Shown in pieces: positions 6,182 through 11,870 of a stretch of DNA of 13,161 nucleotides. The DNA comes from Patescibacteria group bacterium. GTDB lineage: Bacteria; Patescibacteriota; Minisyncoccia; Phycocordibacterales; PALSA-1337. The notes under the pieces are model-generated. The model was given only the letters and a program-made list of their open reading frames with translations, made no database searches and was not told the DNA's origin. Location: positions 1 through 13,161 of the forward strand of contig SCTV01000050.1 of the NCBI GenBank assembly GCA_004298345.1, in the 5' to 3' direction. Position numbers and translations under genes: made by a program. Within the stretch, counting starts at the first letter, position 1; each line of letters opens with the position of its first letter.

Positions 6182-7702
6182 TTACTTCACCCAGTGTTTC
6201 TTTCGTATATCCGCCAATTCCTTTTCTTCCTCGATAGCCTTCTTTTCCTTACCTGCCTCCCCTAGTTTCTTTAATTCTTCATCACTGAGCTGTATGAGCT
6301 CTTTTGCACGCCCAGATAGGTATTCTAGGGTATTTTTCTTTGGCTCCTCGAGCACTTCTTCGAGTAATGCAAGCAAAATAAAGCCGATTTTTGGTCCGGG
6401 AGTAAGTTTTAGGTCTTTTATGAGTATCGTGCCATCTATCTTGAGCATTCCTACAGAAATGGGGTCACGTAGAGCCTCATCTATCATGGCGTGATACTTG
6501 CGGAGACGATATGGCTCCTCTTTTGGCCTACCTGTCCCCACTCGGTCGCAGACGCGTACGTTCATGAGGTCCCAAATATTCTCTGGGCCGACGTTGGTGA
6601 TAATTCTCCGCACAGCAGAAAGGGTAATGTTCTCAGTATCCGAGAAAAACATGTGCCACCGGACCAGCTTTACTATCTTCCCACTCATTTTCTTTGGAAA
6701 TCTGAGATTCTCTAGGATTTTAGATGTTACACGTGAACCCACGACGTCATGGCCATAGAAGGTCCACTGCTTGGACTCATCTGACCAGCGTCTGGTCTCT
6801 GGTTTAGAAATATCGTGAAAAAGAGCAGTCAGGCGGATGTCGAGAGGCCACTTTTTGTCTGCGGCATGCTGGCATGAGCGGAGTAAATGTTCCCAAACAG
6901 TATAGGCGTGGGCCTGATTTTGTTCCATCCCTACCCCATTTTCTAACTCTGGCACAATATATTTTAAAACACCGAGTTTTTGAGCCACAGCGAGTGCGGT
7001 CATCGGAGTATCTGACATGATGATGCGAATAAATTCATCTCGAATACGTTCTTTAGAGATTTTGGCGAGTAACGGTGCTTTTTCCTCGATAGCTTTGGCG
7101 GTCTCGGCGTTAATCGTGAAACCAAGCTCGGCCGAAAGTCGGATAGCACGAATGATCCGTAGAGCATCCTCCTCAAAGCGATCCTGAGGTGCCCCCACAG
7201 TGCGTATAAGCTTGTCCTTTAAATCTTTTTGTCCTTTATAGGGATCACACAGTGTTTCTTGTGAAACCTTATCTACGGGGCTTATAGACAGAGCAATAGC
7301 ATTGATCGTGAAATCTCGTCTTTTGAGATCGTCTTCGAGTTTAGTACTAAAGGTAACACTATCTGGTCGGCGGTGATCCGAATACCCTGCTTCGAGCCGG
7401 TATGGCGTCACCTCGACGACTTTAAGTGTCTCGTCCTCGGTTGTCTCATTGACTACGCCGACGGTGCCGTAGATGTTTTCATAAAAAGTCTTGGGAAATA
7501 GGGCGATAATCTGCTCAGGTGTGGCATTGGTAGTCACGTCCCAGTCTTTTGGCTTTCTGCCGAGGAGTAGGTCTCGAGTGCATCCGCCCACCAAATACGC
7601 CTCAAAACCAGCCTTTTGCAAGGTTTCGGTTACATGTGAAACTTCTTTTGGAACGTGTTTGCCTAGAGAAGTGTCAAAAATTGTCTTATTTGACAGTTTC
7701 AT
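6182..7702 (-). CDS. cca: CCA tRNA nucleotidyltransferase with HD domain (506 aa)
   Basis: Adds or repairs the 3' CCA of tRNAs using CTP and ATP. The head and neck domains are class II: YLVGGCTRDLLLGRKPKDWD with the GG pair (39-40) and metal-binding D53/D55, RRDFTINA at 128-135, and the template motif EDALR at 178-182. A C-terminal HD region follows: H272 in WEHLL, H296-D297 in LTALFHDISKPETR and YGHD at 317-319, as in HD-type CCA-adding enzymes with phosphohydrolase activity. The acidic/basic tail (EEEKELADIRKKHWVK) is family-variable. Start ATG at 7702 has AAAGGG directly before it, too close for a normal ribosome site, so the start may be leaderless-like. The adjacent tRNA-Arg and tRNA-Gly genes do not encode CCA, so this enzyme is needed. 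A poly(A) polymerase of the same superfamily is the alternative, but the EDALR motif and HD domain favour CCA addition. Confidence 0.93.
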   Translation of the reverse strand: MKLSNKTIFDTSLGKHVPKEVSHVTETLQKAGFEAYLVGGCTRDLLLGRKPKDWDVTTNATPEQIIALFPKTFYENIYGTVGVVNETTEDETLKVVEVTPYRLEAGYSDHRRPDSVTFSTKLEDDLKRRDFTINAIALSISPVDKVSQETLCDPYKGQKDLKDKLIRTVGAPQDRFEEDALRIIRAIRLSAELGFTINAETAKAIEEKAPLLAKISKERIRDEFIRIIMSDTPMTALAVAQKLGVLKYIVPELENGVGMEQNQAHAYTVWEHLLRSCQHAADKKWPLDIRLTALFHDISKPETRRWSDESKQWTFYGHDVVGSRVTSKILENLRFPKKMSGKIVKLVRWHMFFSDTENITLSAVRRIITNVGPENIWDLMNVRVCDRVGTGRPKEEPYRLRKYHAMIDEALRDPISVGMLKIDGTILIKDLKLTPGPKIGFILLALLEEVLEEPKKNTLEYLSGRAKELIQLSDEELKKLGEAGKEKKAIEEEKELADIRKKHWVK

Positions 7703-7723
7703 CCCTTTACTTTACTACAAATT

Positions 7724-7751
7724 TTGATTTTTAGCGAATGTGCGGTATAGT
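7724..7751 (+). promoter_or_regulatory. Promoter of tRNA-Arg
   Basis: TTGATT (7724-7729), a 16-base spacer and TATAGT (7746-7751). Start near 7758, about 22 bases before the mature tRNA. It lies in the short gap between the divergent cca gene and the tRNA. Confidence 0.6.
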
Positions 7752-7779
7752 GAGCAGACAAAGCGGTATTTTTGTATTT

Positions 7780-7851
7780 GCACCTATGGTGAAATGGATA
7801 TCACAATAGTCTTCGGAACTATTATTCCAGGTTCGAATCCTGGTGGGTGCA
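7780..7851 (+). tRNA. tRNA-Arg (anticodon TCG)
   Basis: A full cloverleaf of 72 bases. Acceptor GCACCTA pairs with TGGGTGC (one G-U pair); D arm GTGA/TCAC; anticodon stem ATAGT/ACTAT with loop CTTCGGA (anticodon 7813-7815, TCG); T arm CCAGG TTCGAAT CCTGG; discriminator A at 7851. No CCA is encoded (CAAA follows). The TCG anticodon should read CGA and, if unmodified or wobbling, other CGN codons. Confidence 0.95.
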
Positions 7852-7923
7852 CAAAAAAAGAGCGTAGCGAAGGTTTTTTGTGCACCCAAGCGAACATGGG
7901 GATGTTCACGCCCAGGATTCGAA
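7832..7923. repeat. Inverted partial copy of the tRNA-Arg 3' end
   Basis: The tRNA 3' end plus trailer TGGGTGCACAAAAAA (7844-7858) is perfectly repeated in inverse at 7874-7888 (15 of 15) after a 15-base spacer. The inverse copy then continues: CCAGGATTCGAA at 7912-7923 is the exact reverse complement of the T-arm segment at 7832-7843. Between these two parts sits a 23-base insert (7889-7911) that is itself a hairpin, GAACAT GGGG ATGTTC. The T6 run at 7874-7879 sits inside the right arm, not after it, so this is not a standard terminator. Confidence 0.85.
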
Positions 7924-7924
7924 G

Positions 7925-7996
7925 CCCGATTGAGTATTTTTTCAAGCCCTTCTGGGCGTAGAAAAAATCCAATCGGGGTACTGCCCCTGTAAGGGG
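7925..7996. repeat. Long nested hairpin and short GC hairpins
   Basis: Three nested complementary pairs on one axis: CCCGATTG (7925-7932) with CAATCGGG (7970-7977), ATTTTTTC (7936-7943) with GAAAAAAT (7961-7968), and GCCC (7946-7949) with GGGC (7954-7957). Next come GGGG/CCCC around 7974-7987 and CCCCT/AGGGG at 7984-7996, which overlap and cannot all form at once. No gene is seen between the tRNA and the promoter at 8026. It may end tRNA transcription. Confidence 0.75.
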
Positions 7997-8025
7997 AGAA
8001 ATTCCCTCCGGGTGTCCCCTCCTCC

Positions 8026-8054
8026 TTGCATTCCCCTCATTTCCCTGCTATTTT
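8026..8054 (+). promoter_or_regulatory. Promoter of the 75-codon gene
   Basis: TTGCAT (8026-8031), a 17-base spacer and TATTTT (8049-8054) preceded by TGC. Start near 8061, about 20 bases before the ATG at 8081. Confidence 0.5.
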
Positions 8055-8080
8055 ACCCACTAGTTGCTCAATAAACCATT

Positions 8081-8308
8081 ATGAATAATCTCCTCGTCTT
8101 TTTCACCACCAGATCCAAGATGAACCCAATTTCTGGGCCATTTGGACCTTTCGATACCATGGGACTGGCTATCGAATTTGCCGAGGCCCATAACAAAGTT
8201 CTCAAGGCTGAACGTGGTGCTTCTGTGGAAGGCTTTTTTACCGTCCCAGCCACCAGTTACGGTTTTGATAAGGATGGCAAAGCCATCGCCAAGCCTCTCC
8301 AGTCTTGA
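8081..8308 (+). CDS. Small hypothetical protein (75 aa)
   Basis: A stand-alone small gene with its own promoter and terminator, lying between two tRNA genes. The protein starts MNNLLVFFTTRSKMNPISG, has a Gly/Pro-rich segment (SGPFGPFDTMG), a probable helix (LAIEFAEAHNKVLKAERGA) and a C-terminal stretch with strand-like character (VEGFFTVPATSYGFDKDGKA). It has no signal peptide, membrane helix or cysteine. I do not recognise a family. A weak ribosome site at best: TAAACC before the ATG. An opposite-strand ORF at 8068-8253 has no supporting signals. Fair confidence that the gene is real, none about function. Confidence 0.62.
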   Translation: MNNLLVFFTTRSKMNPISGPFGPFDTMGLAIEFAEAHNKVLKAERGASVEGFFTVPATSYGFDKDGKAIAKPLQS

Positions 8309-8310
8309 CC

Positions 8311-8331
8311 CTCCCCTCCATGGGGGTTTTT
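8311..8331 (+). terminator. Intrinsic terminator of the 75-codon gene
   Basis: CTCCCC (8311-8316) faces GGGGG (8322-8326) over a loop of about five bases, followed directly by T5. It begins two bases after the stop codon. Confidence 0.65.
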
Positions 8332-8342
8332 ATTTACTATTT

Positions 8343-8371
8343 TTTACTTTTTATTCTCTTGGTGCTATACT
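8343..8371 (+). promoter_or_regulatory. Promoter of tRNA-Gly
   Basis: TTTACT (8343-8348), a 17-base spacer and TATACT (8366-8371) preceded by TGC. Start near 8378, ten bases before the mature tRNA. Confidence 0.6.
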
Positions 8372-8387
8372 GATTTTGTTCATGGTT

Positions 8388-8458
8388 GCGGGCATGGTTT
8401 AGTGGTAGAACACAACCTTGCCAAGGTTGAGACGGGAGTTCGATTCTCCCTGCCCGCA
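8388..8458 (+). tRNA. tRNA-Gly (anticodon GCC)
   Basis: A 71-base cloverleaf. Acceptor GCGGGCA pairs with TGCCCGC; D loop contains TTTAGTGGTAGAA; anticodon stem CAACC/GGTTG with loop TTGCCAA (anticodon 8420-8422, GCC); T arm GGGAG TTCGATT CTCCC; discriminator A at 8458. No CCA is encoded. It should read GGC and GGT codons. Confidence 0.96.
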
Positions 8459-8505
8459 CAAAAAAGAAATCGAAGATTTTTTGTGTCGGGCAGGGAGAAT
8501 CGAAC
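8438..8505. repeat. Inverted copy of the tRNA-Gly 3' end
   Basis: Bases 8438-8465 (part of the T arm, the 3' acceptor strand, discriminator and CAAAAAA trailer) are repeated in inverse at 8477-8505, with only one extra T in 29 bases. The spacer is 11 bases (8466-8476). The right arm contains GGGCAGGGAGAATCGAAC, an exact reverse complement of the tRNA. The pattern (CACAAAAAA, short spacer, TTTTTTGTG, antisense tRNA end) is the same as downstream of tRNA-Arg. Confidence 0.9.
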
Positions 8506-8660
8506 CGGAAAGGGGTTGGGGAAAATGGCGTTTCCCCGTGGAGGAAGGATTGGGAGAACCGTGGGTTCCCCAGGAGTTCGATAGCGAAGCGTCTCCCTGC
8601 TCCCCTATGTCCTTTACAACCTTCCCTCCCGTACCCTCCTTTTGTCCCAAATCCTCAGCC
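8506..8660. repeat. Hairpin-rich tract with a degenerate direct copy of the tRNA-Gly T arm
   Basis: No gene is convincing here. GGGGAAA and TTTCCCC near 8518-8541 form a perfect 7-base hairpin with a six-base loop. GGGAGAACC and GGTTCCCC near 8551-8571 form another, with one bulge. GGAGTTCGAT followed by TCTCCCTGCTCCC at about 8573-8604 repeats the tRNA-Gly T arm and 3' acceptor in direct orientation, split by an insert AGCGAAGCG. TATGTCCTTTACA (8606-8618) is an exact copy of 5441-5453. Confidence 0.6.
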
Positions 8661-8698
8661 TACTTATCCCCTTAAAAATAAGGCTTTTTAGGGAAAAC

Positions 8699-8707
8699 TG
8701 TGGATAA
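8699..8707 (-). promoter_or_regulatory. Perfect DnaA box (TTATCCACA on the minus strand)
   Basis: TGTGGATAA on the plus strand. It lies in a gene-free, fairly AT-rich tract of about 220 bases before the parS-like sites. AAGGACACAG at 8728-8737 is an exact copy of 5411-5420, which flanks the other DnaA box. Confidence 0.5.
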
Positions 8708-8832
8708 CTATGGGGACAGTGTTCATAAAGGACACAGAATATGGCTCATAGTCGATGGTATGAATGTCTTTAAAAAGAGCATTCTGGTCATAATAGACCT
8801 GTAAATATGGGTATTTTAGTAAAATTGACTGT

Positions 8833-8862
8833 TTTCACATGAAATATGTTTCACGTGAAAAC
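8833..8862. promoter_or_regulatory. Two tandem parS-like sites
   Basis: TGTTTCACGTGAAAAC (8847-8862) matches the bacterial ParB-binding consensus TGTTTCACGTGAAACA at 14 of 16 positions, including the whole 12-base palindromic core TTTCACGTGAAA. TTTCACATGAAA (8833-8844) is a second core with one change. Their centres are 16 bases apart. The pair lies upstream of the YraN gene and could instead be an operator for a regulator that binds a TTTCACGTGAAA palindrome. Confidence 0.6.
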
Positions 8863-8877
8863 AAAAAGACGTTACAT

Positions 8878-9297
8878 ATGAAACTATTTACTTCAAAAAC
8901 ACAGAAATTAGGTGAGCTTGGTGAGGATATTGCCTGTAAGTTTCTCAAAAAACAAGGTTTTTCTATAATCGAGCGAAACTATACTAAAAAGTGGGGAGAG
9001 GTAGATATTATTGCAAAAAGGGAAGGAAAGCTTCATTTTATTGAGGTAAAGAGTGTTTCTTGTGAAAAAGGCTGGGTAAGTGTTATTCATAAAACATCTG
9101 GAATGGGGGACAGCTATCGTCCCGAGGACAATATGCATGATCTAAAGGCCAAAAGACTTGCCAAAACCATCGAAACCTATCTGCTTGAGAAAAATCTGCC
9201 CGAAGACATCTCCTGGCAGTTTGATCTCGCTACCGTCTATATCGAGGAGGAAACAAAGAAGGGAAAAGTGGAAATGTTGGAGGACGTGATTCTATAG
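8878..9297 (+). CDS. YraN/UPF0102-family putative endonuclease (139 aa)
   Basis: Small protein with a restriction-endonuclease-like fold, found in most bacteria; its cellular role is not settled, with recombination or repair often suggested. Features: KLGELGEDIACKFLKKQGF at the N-terminus (the conserved LGxxGExxA), IIERNYTKKWGEVDIIA with E41 and D43, and HFIEVKS with E56 and K58 (PD-ExK catalytic pattern). The segment between residues 60 and 90 is longer than in the E. coli protein. I prefer ATG 8878 over the in-frame ATG 8839, since the family usually begins about ten residues before LGxxGE and the upstream 13 codons overlap the parS-like site. No clear ribosome site or terminator. It stands alone and converges on a TrmB-type gene. 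Confidence 0.88.
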   Translation: MKLFTSKTQKLGELGEDIACKFLKKQGFSIIERNYTKKWGEVDIIAKREGKLHFIEVKSVSCEKGWVSVIHKTSGMGDSYRPEDNMHDLKAKRLAKTIETYLLEKNLPEDISWQFDLATVYIEEETKKGKVEMLEDVIL

Positions 9298-9350
9298 TTA
9301 CTAGTCACCCTATTGTTTGTGTATAAGATTTCTATTATGGGGCGAAGAGT

Positions 9351-10121
9351 CTATTTAATATCCGCCCAGATATTCTTGAAAATCTGGCGCATGTTTTCGG
9401 CATACACCGCATCATGTATCTCCACGAGGTAGTGTGGTCGCTGTTTGGACATTATAAACACGACATATTCGCCCAAAATCCAGGTAGTTGCTGTAAATCT
9501 GAAGTCTTTTTTCCAAAATCGGATAGATCTCCGCTCTATTTTCTTGGTTTGCATCTTTTTTTCAATCTCGGAGTCGTTTGAGATTAACTTTAGATCGTAT
9601 TGCTTTGGGGCTCGATTCCAATACCATTCTATCCACTCGCGATAGTCTTTATTTTCAACGAAAGTGTGATCTTGGAAGCCCCACCAGGTAAGGTGGTGGG
9701 TGAGTGACATACTTTGTTCCCATATTGGCGTCTGTTTATATAAGAAGTCTTGGACGTTGTATTCGTCGATAAAGCGCATTTTGGGTACCGAGTAGGATTT
9801 TGATTTTGGTATGTTTTCGAGTTCTAGGAGGGCTTCTTTGATAATCTTTTTCTTTTCTAAAATCATTCGCTCCTCATTTTTTATAGCTGAACCGAGGTAT
9901 TCTGGGGGCAGGGCGACGAAATAACCCCCATGTCCGCTGATATCTTCGGTTACCACACCCTTTTTCAAAAGTTCTTTGCCTACAGCATATACCGTAGAAC
10001 GCTTTATTTTTGTAATGGAGGCGATGCGATTAGGTGCTATTTTGCCATTTTCGAGTATCGCCAAGTACACGAGAATTTCTTTTTCACTAAAACCTAGTTT
10101 TTTCAAAAGTTCGTTGATCAT
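9351..10121 (-). CDS. TrmB-family transcriptional regulator, divergent from ABC operon (256 aa)
   Basis: Winged-helix regulator. Residues about 8-58 are the DNA-binding domain (LGFSEKEILVYLAILENG, recognition helix KIKRSTVYAVGKELLKKGVV, then a wing with GHGGYFVALP). Residues 80-102 are a charged helix (KNEERMILEKKKIIKEALLE), a likely dimerisation coiled coil. From about 113 comes the effector domain (MRFIDEYNVQDFLYKQ), ending YLVEIHDAVYAENMRQIFKN, the usual closing helix. Tryptophans (WWGF, WIEWYW) are numerous and may line a pocket, which is inference. The start ATG 10121 is seven bases from the -10, so the transcript is probably leaderless. An inverted repeat at the -35 suggests autoregulation. 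Position and divergence make the ABC importer genes at 10324-13037 the likely target; the ligand is probably the transported solute. Confidence 0.88.
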   Translation of the reverse strand: MINELLKKLGFSEKEILVYLAILENGKIAPNRIASITKIKRSTVYAVGKELLKKGVVTEDISGHGGYFVALPPEYLGSAIKNEERMILEKKKIIKEALLELENIPKSKSYSVPKMRFIDEYNVQDFLYKQTPIWEQSMSLTHHLTWWGFQDHTFVENKDYREWIEWYWNRAPKQYDLKLISNDSEIEKKMQTKKIERRSIRFWKKDFRFTATTWILGEYVVFIMSKQRPHYLVEIHDAVYAENMRQIFKNIWADIK

Positions 10122-10128
10122 GTGGGTA

Positions 10129-10156
10129 AGTATAGCAAAATGGCGTATGTTGTCAA
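10129..10156 (-). promoter_or_regulatory. Promoter of the divergent TrmB-type gene
   Basis: On the minus strand a perfect TTGACA (10151-10156), a 16-base spacer and TATACT (10129-10134) preceded by TGC. The start codon is 7 bases beyond the -10, implying a leaderless mRNA. It is one of the strongest promoters in the window. Confidence 0.75.
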
Positions 10157-10171
10157 TACTTTGTTGACAGC
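10149..10171. promoter_or_regulatory. Candidate operator, TGTCAA-N7-TTGACA
   Basis: TGTCAA (10151-10156) and TTGACA (10164-10169) form an inverted repeat, extending to 7 of 8 bases per arm (10149-10156 and 10164-10171). The left arm is the -35 of the regulator gene, so a bound repressor would block it. The centre lies 75-100 bases upstream of the ABC operon promoter. A second palindrome, CTTATTCAATAAG, is at 10180-10192. Confidence 0.5.
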
Positions 10172-10231
10172 ATAATAACCTTATTCAATAAGCTTTAAGT
10201 AGATATTATTGGAGTATAAGTTATCATTAAT

Positions 10232-10259
10232 TTGACAAAGAGACTAAATTATGTAATAC
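10232..10259 (+). promoter_or_regulatory. Promoter of the ABC importer operon
   Basis: A perfect TTGACA (10232-10237), a 16-base spacer and TAATAC (10254-10259) preceded by ATG as an extended -10. Start near 10266, leaving a leader of about 58 bases that is AT-rich with no obvious fold. Confidence 0.6.
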
Positions 10260-10323
10260 TTATCCATGCTAGTAAAGGCTTTAGAAAGGGGTTTATTAAT
10301 AGTAGTTAAATAAAATAAAAGAT

Positions 10324-11199
10324 ATGCAAAATAAAAGTTGGGCAAAAATTATTGGTGTGATAGTTCTTACGATCATAGTAAGTCTACTCACAGTAAGGTT
10401 CTCTGACTCCTCAAAGGGTTTCAGTGGAAGCTCTGTCTATGATAGGGTGGTCAGCTCGGGTATTATCAGGGCTTGCTACGTAGTGTATCCACCAGACTCA
10501 ATTAAAGATCCGAACAGTGGGAAATTGTCCGGTGTGTTTGTCGATGTTCTAAATAAGGCAGCAGAAAATATGAGTCTCAAGGTTGATTGGAATGCTGAAG
10601 TTGGTTGGGGTGAGCTAATCGAAGCTCTCAATTCGAATCGTTGTGACGTGGTCGGTTCCGGTATATGGAGTAACTCAGCAAGAGGTAAGAGCTCAGAATT
10701 TACTGTTCCGGTTTTCTACAGTGCAATAAACGCGTATGTTCGAGCTAGTGACTATCGATTTGACAGTAATGTAAAAATCGCCAACAACAAAAGTTACAAA
10801 ATTGCTACGATTGACGGCGAGACGGCACAGCTTATTGCCAAGAGACAGTTTCCTAATGCTCAATTGGTTCAATTACCACAACTAACAGATGTATCACAGA
10901 TGCTTCTGAACGTTATTGATGGAAAAGCCGACATGACTTTCATCGAGCCGACTGTAGCAAACGCATTTATGAAAAGTAATCCTGGCAAAATTAAAAATGC
11001 TACGGTTAGTCGTCCGGTAGCGGTCTATGGAAATGTTATTCTGGTCAAGAAAGGGGAGTTTGGGATGAAATCATCGCTGGACAACGCTATCAATGAGCTC
11101 TTGAGTAACGGGTACGTAGATGATGTGCTCAATCAGTACGAAAAAGAATACCCCGGTGGTTTCTACAGAGTCACGGTGCCTTACGTAGTATCTAAATAA
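10324..11199 (+). CDS. ABC-type substrate-binding protein, family 3 (polar amino acid type, 291 aa)
   Basis: Captures the solute outside the membrane for the permease encoded next. Residues 7-24 form a hydrophobic anchor (AKIIGVIVLTIIVSLLTV) with no lipobox cysteine. The family-3 fold follows: YDRVVSSGIIRACYVVYPP (first strand), GKLSGVFVDVLNKAAENM (the conserved G-x-D-V-D-type segment), VGWGELIEALNSNRCDVVGS, and SARGKSSEFTVPVFYSA with the Arg expected to bind the ligand carboxylate. The hinge and second lobe include YKIATIDGETAQLIAKRQFP and IDGKADMTFIEPTVA. The C-terminus (ELLSNGYVDDVLNQYEKEYPG) is typical. The stop is 4 bases before the permease start, so translation is probably coupled. Substrate by fold would be an amino acid or similar, not proven. 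Confidence 0.92.
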   Translation: MQNKSWAKIIGVIVLTIIVSLLTVRFSDSSKGFSGSSVYDRVVSSGIIRACYVVYPPDSIKDPNSGKLSGVFVDVLNKAAENMSLKVDWNAEVGWGELIEALNSNRCDVVGSGIWSNSARGKSSEFTVPVFYSAINAYVRASDYRFDSNVKIANNKSYKIATIDGETAQLIAKRQFPNAQLVQLPQLTDVSQMLLNVIDGKADMTFIEPTVANAFMKSNPGKIKNATVSRPVAVYGNVILVKKGEFGMKSSLDNAINELLSNGYVDDVLNQYEKEYPGGFYRVTVPYVVSK

Positions 11200-11203
11200 A
11201 TAT

Positions 11204-11869
11204 ATGTCCGTGTGGAATATTATCTACACATACAAAGAAGGCCTGTTCTCAGGCCTTCTGGTGACTCTGGGTCTCGTGCTCATTGTGTGGCTATCGGGAT
11301 TGGTGTTTGGGGTACTGTTTGGCACATTTGCCCATCGACAAAAAGAAAGTGTGGGATGGTTTCTCAAAATCATTTCGTTTCTTTTGGCTAGTACACCGAT
11401 TTTGGTTATCTTGTTTTGGTTACACTACCCACTTCAAGCAATGCTCGGAATTGTTGTTGTACCCTTTATCACGGCGGCATGTGCACTCTCCGTGGTAAAT
11501 ATCGTTGGTGTTGCACAAATTGTGCGGGACACACTGGGCGATTTTCCAGAACAATATACGGTTGCCGGAAGGGTCTGTGGACTGACTGAAAGAGAGATTT
11601 TCCTAAAAATAGAATTACCCATTATTTTTCGGCAAACAATTCCTCAGTTTCTCACACTACAGGTAAGTATGCTCCAGATGACTCTATTTGCTAGTCTGAT
11701 TTCGGTCCAGGAGGTCTTTCGAGTGGCACAGCAAATAAATTCTATTGTGTATAAGCCGATTGAGATTTATACTGCGCTTGCCGTATTCTTTATCGCAATC
11801 TGTTTACCGCTCAATCTGCTTGCGTACTGGTTCAAAAATAAGTACACGAGAAATGTATCTGAGAAATAA
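11204..11869 (+). CDS. ABC importer permease, amino acid type (221 aa)
   Basis: Integral membrane subunit of the HisM/GlnP type. About five hydrophobic helices: roughly 14-43, 52-73, 80-105, 150-170 and 186-209. The EAA coupling loop lies at about 120-141 (VAGRVCGLTEREIFLKIELP), with the conserved AG...GL pattern that docks on the ATPase. The N-terminal GLLVTLGLVL is the family start. Only one permease gene is present, so a homodimer is likely. It is 4 bases after the binding protein and 1 base before the ATPase start, a tight operon. Confidence 0.92.
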   Translation: MSVWNIIYTYKEGLFSGLLVTLGLVLIVWLSGLVFGVLFGTFAHRQKESVGWFLKIISFLLASTPILVILFWLHYPLQAMLGIVVVPFITAACALSVVNIVGVAQIVRDTLGDFPEQYTVAGRVCGLTEREIFLKIELPIIFRQTIPQFLTLQVSMLQMTLFASLISVQEVFRVAQQINSIVYKPIEIYTALAVFFIAICLPLNLLAYWFKNKYTRNVSEK

Positions 11870-11870
11870 C

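Noticed and set aside
7784..7972. Minus-strand ORF with HPPGFEPG
   Set aside because: This peptide is the well-known artefact of translating the antisense of a tRNA T arm. The ORF covers tRNA-Arg.
8461..8640. A minus-strand tRNA made from the antisense tRNA-Gly end
   Set aside because: Only the T arm and 3' acceptor parts exist. There is no matching 5' acceptor strand or D arm at the right distance.
8399..8675. ORFs on both strands across tRNA-Gly and its repeats
   Set aside because: They run through the tRNA (FDSPCPH is a tRNA-derived peptide) and through hairpins, with no start signals or protein-like composition.
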